From the NCBI GenBank assembly GCA_016285355.1, contig JAEEQP010000074.1:1-10571 (forward strand): DNA of 10,571 nt, in the 5' to 3' direction. Shown in pieces: positions 1-5,816 of the stretch. Each line of letters begins with the position of its first letter. Within the stretch, counting starts at the first letter, position 1. The translations under genes and the position numbers were made by a program. Source of the DNA: Bacteroidales bacterium (GTDB lineage: Bacteria > Bacteroidota > Bacteroidia > Bacteroidales > F082). The notes under the pieces were generated by a model, which saw only the letters and a list, made by a program, of their open reading frames with translations, had not been told where the DNA came from and did not search any database.

Positions 1-1080
1 GCGACGGTGCTGGGGGCGTTCAACATCAACGAAAGCTGTACCCACCACATTAAAAGCAATTTGAGAAACATTGCCCGCATAGTCACTGATTTTGAAGCGA
101 ACCTTCACTGTATCGCCCTCTCTCACCATTACCGTACCGTTCTTAACCTCAATCATTTGCAGTTTATTGAATGGATCCGTTTCGGTGCGCACATAACTCG
201 ATTTTTTCTGCTTGTAATGGCGATAGTCCAAAAGGCTGTTCACATAACGCGGCTCACTATACGAAAAACTGTCGCATTCCACCTGAAAAGCCAGCACATC
301 ATTAAGGAAAAGCTCATAGAGATAAGGGCCGTTTTTGTTGGTCGAAGTGCCCACTTGGTCGTAAGTGCAAATGCCGAAAGCAATTTCACCGTTGGCCTGA
401 ACGAAGTTCTTGTCTTTCAATGCATACTGACCATTTTCATCGTCCGTCACCGAGAAATACTTCGGCTTGATGCCACCTTCAAGCGTCGAGCTGTCGCCCA
501 AAGGATACACCGAAACACCTCGAATCAAAGGTTTCACCTTGTCTTCAATCTTATAGCCGAAATACATCGGATTGACTGGTTTTTCGCTCAAAGTATGGCG
601 GATTTCGAAATGCAGATGGGGTCCACCTGAGCCGCCCGAATTACCTGAATAAGCAATCAAATCGCCTTTTTTGATAGGGAATTTGTCCTTGTCAGGATAG
701 ATTTGGGAGGCAAATTTCTTGTGCTTGTACTGGTACTGCTTCACGTACTTGGCAATTTCGCCCGAAAAACGCTGCAAGTGAGCATAGACACTCGTGTAAC
801 CATCGTAATGCGTGATATACAACACATTACCATAACCATACGGCGACACACCAATGCGGCTGATATAGCCATCGGCCACGGCATACACTTTCTTGCCCTC
901 CACGCCTTGCGTCTTGATGTCAAGGCCGGCATGGATATGGTTAGGGCGGATTTCACCAAACGTGGCGGAAAGATAAATCGGGATGTCGAGTGGGTTCCCA
1001 TATTGAGAAAAGTGCTCCTGAGCCACAAGAGGCAAAGCAGCAAAACAGAGCAAAACAGATAGAAATGAGCGTATTTTCAT
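1..1080 (-). CDS. Secreted M23 family metallopeptidase (LytM/lysostaphin-type), 3' end outside window
   Basis: Zinc endopeptidase of the M23 family, predicted to act on peptidoglycan cross-links or stem peptides in the periplasm. The reading frame is open for exactly 360 codons from ATG at 1078-1080 to the window edge, so the C-terminus is missing. Residues 1-20 form a signal peptide (KIR, then a hydrophobic stretch ending LPLVA-Q). The catalytic domain comes directly after it. It shows the zinc-ligand motif HAGLD (H50, D54), a glycine-rich core with YAHL (H101), and the closing motif GGPHLHFE (H155, H157), so all expected ligands are present. The region after about residue 170 (beta-rich, unrecognised) is the usual extra C-terminal part of long Bacteroidota M23 proteins. 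The gene has its own promoter in the divergent region. The family assignment is secure; the substrate (hydrolase versus amidase activator) is not determined. Confidence 0.93.
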   Translation of the reverse strand, partial: MKIRSFLSVLLCFAALPLVAQEHFSQYGNPLDIPIYLSATFGEIRPNHIHAGLDIKTQGVEGKKVYAVADGYISRIGVSPYGYGNVLYITHYDGYTSVYAHLQRFSGEIAKYVKQYQYKHKKFASQIYPDKDKFPIKKGDLIAYSGNSGGSGGPHLHFEIRHTLSEKPVNPMYFGYKIEDKVKPLIRGVSVYPLGDSSTLEGGIKPKYFSVTDDENGQYALKDKNFVQANGEIAFGICTYDQVGTSTNKNGPYLYELFLNDVLAFQVECDSFSYSEPRYVNSLLDYRHYKQKKSSYVRTETDPFNKLQMIEVKNGTVMVREGDTVKVRFKISDYAGNVSQIAFNVVGTAFVDVERPQHRR

Positions 1081-1112
1081 GGTGACAGTTCTCCGATGAT
1101 TGAATAATTGGG

Positions 1113-1120
1113 CAAAGATA
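1113..1120 (-). promoter_or_regulatory. Bacteroidota-type promoter for the M23 peptidase gene
   Basis: Read on the minus strand, TATCTTTG matches the Bacteroidota -7 consensus TAnnTTTG. About 21 bases upstream there is GTTG (plus-strand CAAC at 1142-1145), a 3-of-4 match to the -33 TTTG element. The start codon lies 33 bases downstream of the -7 box, which leaves a short 5' leader. This is a match to a known consensus; transcription itself is inferred. Confidence 0.6.
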
Positions 1121-1133
1121 CACCTTTTTTATA

Positions 1134-1141
1134 TACTTTTG
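1134..1141 (+). promoter_or_regulatory. Bacteroidota-type promoter for the LTA-synthase-like operon
   Basis: TACTTTTG fits the -7 consensus TAnnTTTG and lies 20 bases before the ATG at 1162. A convincing -33 TTTG is not visible at the usual spacing; only TTGG at 1108-1111 is near. It abuts the -33 region of the opposite promoter (1142-1145), so the two polymerase binding sites must overlap. Confidence 0.55.
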
Positions 1142-1161
1142 CAACGGTAAAGAAATAATCC

Positions 1162-3174
1162 ATGCGCCGTAAAACGAGAAAAGAGAGAATTCAGGAATGG
1201 CTATCTTCGCCATACATGTTGCTGATATACCGCCTGTTGACCACAATTATGGCACTCAGCATCAGCCGATGGATGCTCTATTTGTTCAACATTCAGTTTT
1301 TCCATCAACTGAACATGAAAGAGGCTGTGGCACTTTATTTTTACGGCATGAGGTTCGACCTACCTATCGTTTTTGGAATCAACATTTTAACTATCCTTTT
1401 CTATTGTTTTCCATCAAAAATCATTTACAACAAAAGGTTGCAAAGTTTCGTCGACATCGTTTTTGTCACCCTCAACGCCATCGCCATTTTCTTGAATTTC
1501 TTAGACATCGTTTGTTTCCATTTCTTCGGGAAGCACCTCACCGTTGATTTCATCCGATTGCTCGGTCGTTCCAATGAAATATCGTTTGGCGTCGTCAGGC
1601 AAGTACTTTTCGACTATTGGTACCTCTTGGTCATTTATATCCTTTTTGTGTTGACTATCAGAGTTGTAGCGCAACAAACTCGAATCCGTCCACCCAAAAA
1701 AGAGGAGCCTCCCCATTGGCAACTCAGGCAGGCCATTAGCTTGACTTTCATGCTTTTACTGACCATCATTTGCGGACGCGGTGGTATACAAGCCAAGCCC
1801 ATCACCATGAAAACCGCCATGCGATACGCCGACCCGCAAAATGCACCTATCCTCCTCAATACGCCATTCTGCCTGTTGACAGCCCATGAAACCACCCTGA
1901 CAAAACGAGAAGGCGTTTATGAAAGCGATTTCTCCCCTGTTCACAAAGGACTGACTGCCAACCGCTTCATCACTAATGACACTTTGACTATGGACAGCAT
2001 TCCAAGCAATGTGGTCGTCATCATATTGAAAAATGTCGGGCAAGAAATGATCAGTTACTACAGCAATGACCGCCGTTCACAGCTCACCCCATTTCTTGAT
2101 TCCATCCTCAATAATAGCCTCACGTTCAACGGCATGTCGAACAGCAGAAGGAGCCTTGAGGTATTGCCTTCCATTTTGGCCAGCATTCCCTCACTGATGG
2201 AGAACGACTTCGTAAGGTCGCCGTATGCTGACAACGACTTTGACGCTTTCTGCCAGCACTTGCAACAACATGGCTATAACACCATCTTCATGCATGGTGG
2301 CAAAAACGGAGTGCAAGGCTTTGACGAGTTCTCGCGCCGTGCTGGATTCAGCAAGTATTTTGGGCGCATCGAATATGGCGACGACAGCGATTATGACGGT
2401 CAGTGGGGCATCTATGACGGTCCTTTCCTGCAATATGCCGCTAACACCTTAAACCGTGTGCATCAGCCGTTTGCGACGGCCATTTACACCCTTTCGTCAC
2501 GTTATCCGTACAAAGTTCCCAAAGACTTTGCGCTACCTGAAGAGAGCTATTTCTGGACCGGATTTGAAAAGACCGTTTTCTATGTCGACTGCGCGTTAAG
2601 GGACTTTTTCCAAACCGCTTCGCAAATGGATTGGTTCGACAATACGCTGTTTGTCATCACCTCCGATTACTCCAACAACGAACATTTCCAGCCCGAATAC
2701 AGCAATGTTTGGGGCATGTATTCCATCCCCTTCGCGTTTTATTATCCAAAGAAAATCAATCCTTTACGTTGCAAAGAGATTGCCCAACAAATCGACCTTG
2801 GGCCTTCCATCCTTTCCGCCCTTGAAGTCAACGACACGCTGTTTTCTTTTGGACGCAACCTTTTCGACACGCTCAGCGAGCCGTCATTTGTCAGCTATTT
2901 CAACCTCACCTACCAATATTGCGATGGTACTTATTTGGTGCAATCCGATGGCAAAGAACCCTTTGGCATTTTCAAGCCCATCAATGATTCACTGTTGAGC
3001 GACAACCTGATTGACCGCTTGCAATGCCCCGATGTGTTCGATAAATTGTACCGTTTCCTGCAAGAGTACAACAACAGAATGATTAACAACAAGTTATATA
3101 TCATCCCAACCGATACCATTTTTAAAATCGATACCATCTTTAAAACCGACACCATTTATGAAGCACAAAAGTGA
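1162..3174 (+). CDS. LTA-synthase-like membrane sulfatase-fold protein (phosphoglycerol transferase family), active site probably degenerate
   Basis: A 670-residue inner-membrane protein. Five hydrophobic segments (roughly 19-42, 55-83, 93-122, 144-170, 190-206) precede an extracytoplasmic alkaline-phosphatase/sulfatase-fold domain (about 283-600), the layout of LtaS and Bacteroidota phosphoglycerol transferases. Family landmarks are SRRSLE (326-333 region, S331 at the nucleophile position), FMHGG with H378, the DYDGQWGIYDGPFLQ segment, and a C-terminal YNNRMINNK motif. Active enzymes have LES at the metal site, SSH in the substrate pocket and DH late in the domain. Here these read LKN (K290), SSRYPY (R447) and SDYS (D502-Y503), so an acidic ligand and two histidines appear replaced. 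No frameshift or premature stop is seen, and the length is normal. The fold is certain. Transfer activity is doubtful, and a non-catalytic or sensory role is possible. The C-terminus ends in a threefold DTIFK-like repeat. It is the first gene of an operon with SUI1 and the MscS channel. Confidence 0.9.
   Translation: MRRKTRKERIQEWLSSPYMLLIYRLLTTIMALSISRWMLYLFNIQFFHQLNMKEAVALYFYGMRFDLPIVFGINILTILFYCFPSKIIYNKRLQSFVDIVFVTLNAIAIFLNFLDIVCFHFFGKHLTVDFIRLLGRSNEISFGVVRQVLFDYWYLLVIYILFVLTIRVVAQQTRIRPPKKEEPPHWQLRQAISLTFMLLLTIICGRGGIQAKPITMKTAMRYADPQNAPILLNTPFCLLTAHETTLTKREGVYESDFSPVHKGLTANRFITNDTLTMDSIPSNVVVIILKNVGQEMISYYSNDRRSQLTPFLDSILNNSLTFNGMSNSRRSLEVLPSILASIPSLMENDFVRSPYADNDFDAFCQHLQQHGYNTIFMHGGKNGVQGFDEFSRRAGFSKYFGRIEYGDDSDYDGQWGIYDGPFLQYAANTLNRVHQPFATAIYTLSSRYPYKVPKDFALPEESYFWTGFEKTVFYVDCALRDFFQTASQMDWFDNTLFVITSDYSNNEHFQPEYSNVWGMYSIPFAFYYPKKINPLRCKEIAQQIDLGPSILSALEVNDTLFSFGRNLFDTLSEPSFVSYFNLTYQYCDGTYLVQSDGKEPFGIFKPINDSLLSDNLIDRLQCPDVFDKLYRFLQEYNNRMINNKLYIIPTDTIFKIDTIFKTDTIYEAQK
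3112..3165 (+). repeat. Three tandem 18-bp units at the 3' end of the LTA-synthase-like gene
   Basis: Three successive 18-bp units start at 3112 (gataccatttttaaaatc), 3130 (gataccatctttaaaacc) and 3148 (gacaccatttatgaagca). The first two differ at two positions; the third is diverged. They encode DTIFKI, DTIFKT and DTIYEA at the extreme C-terminus. The third unit contains the ATG (3158) of the next gene. Confidence 0.8.
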
Positions 3175-3499
3175 CAACAACGGAGTCGTTTACTCCACCA
3201 ATCCCAACTACGCCTTCGACTATGGTGAAGAAGAAGTCATCACCCTCGAACCCTTCAAACAAAACCTCCGCGTGATGCTCGACAAGAAACAACGTGCGGG
3301 CAAGAAAGTAACCCTCATCACCGGCTTCCAAGGCTCTGATTTTGACCTTGCCGTGTTGGGAAAGGAACTGAAATCGGCCTGCGGTGTGGGCGGCAGCGTG
3401 AAAGACGGTGAAATTTTACTGCAAGGCGACTTTCGCGAAAAGGTGTTGGCCTTGTTGCAAGAAAAAGGATACACAAAAACTAAAATCAGTGGAATATGA
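3158..3499 (+). CDS. SUI1/eIF1-family translation factor (YciH-like)
   Basis: A cytoplasmic protein of 113 residues with the SUI1 fold shared by eukaryotic eIF1 and bacterial YciH. The conserved core lies at about residues 48-112: KKVTLITGF, a short loop, LGKELKSACGVGGSVKDGEILLQGD, then a C-terminal helix and KGYTKTKISG. That strand-helix-strand pattern with CGVGGSVKDGEI is the family signature. The N-terminal 45 residues are a variable tail, as is usual. In E. coli YciH is a non-essential factor that influences start-site fidelity; the role in Bacteroidota is inferred from that. The start at 3158 lies 17 bp inside the upstream gene, and the TGA stop overlaps the next ATG (ATGA at 3496-3499), which suggests translational coupling on both sides. 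Confidence 0.93.
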   Translation: MKHKSDNNGVVYSTNPNYAFDYGEEEVITLEPFKQNLRVMLDKKQRAGKKVTLITGFQGSDFDLAVLGKELKSACGVGGSVKDGEILLQGDFREKVLALLQEKGYTKTKISGI

Positions 3500-4716
3500 T
3501 TGAAAAATACCTTGAAATTCTGAAAAGGCTCAACCTCCGGATAGGTCTCAACGAAGGTCTCGCAATAGGCATCGCCGAAACAGTGGCCACCTTGTCGCTG
3601 CTACTCGTCAGCATCGGTTTGTTTTTCCTCATCAAATTCATCTTGAAGAAAACGGTCTACAAAATCATCTCGCGTTCGACCAACCAATATGACGACCTGC
3701 TCATCAAAAACAAGGTCATCGGGCGCATCTGTCTGCTCATTCCGGCTCTCATCACTGTAGCCTGGCTTCCCGATGTCCTTCCCGACTTCCCCGAAACTTG
3801 CGCTTTCCTGATAAAAATGGTCAAAATCCTTGAGATTATCATCTTCATCATGATTCTCATCTCCATCGTGACCACATTGGAGGATATCTACAACACGCAC
3901 GAGATGTCGAAGCTCAAGCCGGTGACTGGCTTGGTTCAGGTCATCAAGATTGTACTTTACACTGTGGGCGGCTTGGCCATCATCGCTTTCCTTTTGGACA
4001 CCAAACTGAGCACCATTCTTATTGGTTTGGGCACCATGTCAGCCGTCTTGATGCTCGTTTTTCAGGACACAATCAAGGGTTTTGTGGGCAGCATACAATT
4101 GTCAGCCAACGACATGCTGCGAATCGGCGACTGGATTTCCATGGGTTCTGCCGACGGCAACGTCTTGGAAATCAACCTCACCACTGTGAAGGTACAGAAC
4201 TGGGACAACACCATCACCACCATCCCGACCTACACTTTGGTCTCCGCTCCGTTCACCAATTGGCGTGGCATGTCGGAATCGGGTGGACGTCGTATCGCAC
4301 GCAGCATCAACATTGATGTGAACACCATTCGCTACTGCACACCTGAGATGTTGGAGAAATACAAGCATTACGGCCTTGTGAAAGACTACATTGCACAAAA
4401 AGAAGAAGACATCCTTGAATACAACAAAGCCAACCGCATCGATACGAGCGAAATCATGAACGGCCGTCAGCAGACCAACTTGGGCATTTTCCGCGCCTAC
4501 ATCAAAGCCTATCTCAACAACAACCCGAAGCTGAACCACAACCTGACCTTGATGGTGCGGCAGTTGCAGCCTACCGAGTTTGGCGTGCCGTTGCAAATCT
4601 ATGCCTTCAGCAGTGACAAGAAATGGGTCAATTACGAGGAAATCCAAAGCGACATTTTCGACCATATCATTTCGGCTGCCACGATGTTTGATTTGAAGAT
4701 TTATCAGAAACGATAA
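3496..4716 (+). CDS. ybdG: MscS-family mechanosensitive channel, YbdG type
   Basis: An inner-membrane channel of 406 residues, close to the 415 of E. coli YbdG. It is expected to open under membrane tension and release solutes on hypo-osmotic shock. About five hydrophobic segments are visible (roughly 27-48, 75-95, 107-128, 144-165, 171-190). The last leads into the pore-lining part with GLGTMSAVLMLVFQDTIKG (from about 177), followed by QLSANDMLRIGDWI. The beta domain has LTTVKVQNWDNTITTIPT (228-245) and the YbdG-specific SGGRRIARSINIDV. The C-terminal part includes TLMVRQLQPTEFGVPLQIYAF and DIFDHI, both matching YbdG rather than small MscS. The start overlaps the SUI1 stop by 4 bp. The paralogue assignment is strong because similarity runs the full length as I remember the E. 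coli protein; gating properties cannot be read from sequence. Confidence 0.93.
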   Translation: MIEKYLEILKRLNLRIGLNEGLAIGIAETVATLSLLLVSIGLFFLIKFILKKTVYKIISRSTNQYDDLLIKNKVIGRICLLIPALITVAWLPDVLPDFPETCAFLIKMVKILEIIIFIMILISIVTTLEDIYNTHEMSKLKPVTGLVQVIKIVLYTVGGLAIIAFLLDTKLSTILIGLGTMSAVLMLVFQDTIKGFVGSIQLSANDMLRIGDWISMGSADGNVLEINLTTVKVQNWDNTITTIPTYTLVSAPFTNWRGMSESGGRRIARSINIDVNTIRYCTPEMLEKYKHYGLVKDYIAQKEEDILEYNKANRIDTSEIMNGRQQTNLGIFRAYIKAYLNNNPKLNHNLTLMVRQLQPTEFGVPLQIYAFSSDKKWVNYEEIQSDIFDHIISAATMFDLKIYQKR

Positions 4717-4727
4717 AACACGCTTCG

Positions 4728-4804
4728 CGTCACTGCGAGGCACGAAGCAGTCCAGGTCAAAAGCTCTTTTCTGGATTGCTTCGTCGTTCCTCCTCGCAAT
4801 GACG
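4728..4804. repeat. 77-bp imperfect inverted-repeat element (REP/MITE-like)
   Basis: The left arm is 4728-4753 and the right arm 4773-4804. The reverse complement of the right arm matches the left arm in an outer 13-base block and an inner 11-base block, each with one transition. A 2-versus-8-base difference lies between the blocks. The 19-base centre (4754-4772) is itself nearly palindromic (aaaagctctttt). The arm type, with tgcgaggaggaacgacgaagcaatcc-like content, resembles a dispersed palindromic repeat I recall from many bacterial genomes; copy number here is unknown. It sits between the MscS stop and the hydrolase start and would form a strong RNA hairpin. No transposase or clear target duplication is seen. 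Confidence 0.75.
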
Positions 4805-4832
4805 CAAAGCAACGAAAACAAAGCAAAAAAGA

Positions 4833-5783
4833 ATGAATCCTGGAGTCGTTTTTACAGAAAAGTACCTGAAACTGATGTTCAAGCAGTTGCGCGACGCCTC
4901 TCCCGAAGAGGTGCAGGAGGAATTGGAGCATTGTCGCCGCGAGAACCGCCGCCCAGTCAGGGTGCCACGCTATTTCAGAGGCTTTTTTTCGGAAGAAAAG
5001 TTTACAGCGTCGACTGGTTTTGAGATGCAAGTCTTCAGGCATGAAGCACAACAAACGCCAAGGTCCATGAGCCTGTCGAAGGGCCGACCTATAAGCAAAC
5101 TTATCCTTTACCTCCACGGTGGTGCCTTCATCTACCCGCCTGTCTTTTTCCATTGGCGTTTTCTGCATGACCTGTGTTTGCGCACCCATTGCGATGCTTT
5201 GCTGCCAGTCTATCCCAAATCGCCGGAATACGATTGCGAGTATTCAGTCAAAACATTATTGGATTTTTACAAAAACCTTTCTGAATCAAAACAATACGAC
5301 GAAATCCACCTCGTTGGCGACTCAGCAGGCGCATGTTTGTGTCTCATTCTCGCACAAGAAGCCCACAAAAACGACTGGCAAAAACCTGCAACTACTACCC
5401 TACTCTCCCCATGCGTAGACCTCAGTCACACCAAAGAGAAGGAAATGAGAGCTTTACAAGACAAGGACAGCATGTTACAACTCGACCGTGTTATCCAATT
5501 GAACGCTGTCTGGCAAGGCGATTTGCCTGCTACACATCCGTGGGTAAGTCCCATTTTCGGTGATTTCAGCGGTGTCGACAACCTCAGCGTTTACTATGGT
5601 TCAGCCGAAATCCTCCAGCCCGATGACCTCTTCCTCAAGGAGACCTACGAAAAAGCAGGCAAAGTCGGACAATTCCATGAGTTCGAAGGCATGTTCCATA
5701 CTTTTGCGATGTTTCCGATACCTGAGGGATTTAGGGCAATAAAGGGAATCGCCGCGACCATAAAAAAGGGTAGCTCCAATTAA
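4833..5783 (+). CDS. Alpha/beta hydrolase (HSL/esterase family) with repeat-derived insert
   Basis: A cytoplasmic esterase-like enzyme of 316 residues, without signal peptide. It has the hormone-sensitive-lipase layout: an oxyanion-hole motif HGGAF (95-99), a nucleophile elbow GDSAGA (S164), an acid in SAEILQPDD (D264 or D265) and a base in GMFHTF (H289). The catalytic triad is therefore complete. Family members hydrolyse short-chain or acetylated esters; the substrate is unknown. Residues about 72-88, just before the strand leading to HGGAF, are encoded by a segment that looks like a dispersed DNA repeat (5062-5089), giving RSMSLSKGRP. The reading frame continues cleanly through it. The gene lies 116 bp after the MscS gene across the inverted-repeat element and has no visible Shine-Dalgarno. 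It may be read from the upstream operon. Its last codons overlap a terminator of the convergent gene. Confidence 0.9.
   Translation: MNPGVVFTEKYLKLMFKQLRDASPEEVQEELEHCRRENRRPVRVPRYFRGFFSEEKFTASTGFEMQVFRHEAQQTPRSMSLSKGRPISKLILYLHGGAFIYPPVFFHWRFLHDLCLRTHCDALLPVYPKSPEYDCEYSVKTLLDFYKNLSESKQYDEIHLVGDSAGACLCLILAQEAHKNDWQKPATTTLLSPCVDLSHTKEKEMRALQDKDSMLQLDRVIQLNAVWQGDLPATHPWVSPIFGDFSGVDNLSVYYGSAEILQPDDLFLKETYEKAGKVGQFHEFEGMFHTFAMFPIPEGFRAIKGIAATIKKGSSN
5062..5089. repeat. Dispersed-repeat-like segment within the hydrolase gene
   Basis: The 28-bp stretch has the core gagcctgtcgaaggg with complementary ends (ggtc...gacc). This core matches a short interspersed repeat recalled from many bacterial genomes, commonly seen translated as LSLSKG on one strand and as RxAHGP-like peptides on the other. 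Here it is read as MSLSKG. No second copy is visible in this window, so repeat status rests on recall, not on copies seen here. Confidence 0.55.
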
Positions 5784-5790
5784 GCCACCC
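5762..5790 (-). terminator. Intrinsic terminator of the T9SS Omp28-like gene
   Basis: On the minus strand an 8-bp stem (GGGTGGCT with AGCTACCC, one G·U pair, 7-base loop) spans 5790-5768 and is followed by six T residues (5767-5762). On the plus strand the wobble becomes an A·C mismatch and no T run follows, so the signal serves the minus strand. It lies 27 bases past the TGA of that gene and overlaps the last codons of the convergent hydrolase. Confidence 0.75.
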
Positions 5791-5816
5791 TAATGTCCAT
5801 ATTGCATTACTGATTC

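Noticed and set aside
7..630. Plus-strand open frame of 207 codons at the left edge
   Set aside because: It is antisense to the M23 peptidase, whose signal peptide and zinc motifs are unambiguous.
1045..1080. Lipoprotein signal in the M23 protein because of Cys12
   Set aside because: The cysteine lies inside the hydrophobic core of the signal peptide, without a proper lipobox position. A type I signal ending near LVA-Q fits better.
4102..4821. Long minus-strand open frame of 239 codons opposite the MscS gene and inverted repeat
   Set aside because: It is antisense to a full-length, clearly conserved YbdG-type gene, and its N-terminus is encoded by the repeat element. It has no recognisable domain.
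4704..5189. Minus-strand open frame of 161 codons across the inverted repeat and hydrolase start
   Set aside because: Repeat-derived peptides (AIQKRA-like, RQAHGP) and antisense coverage of a real gene explain it.
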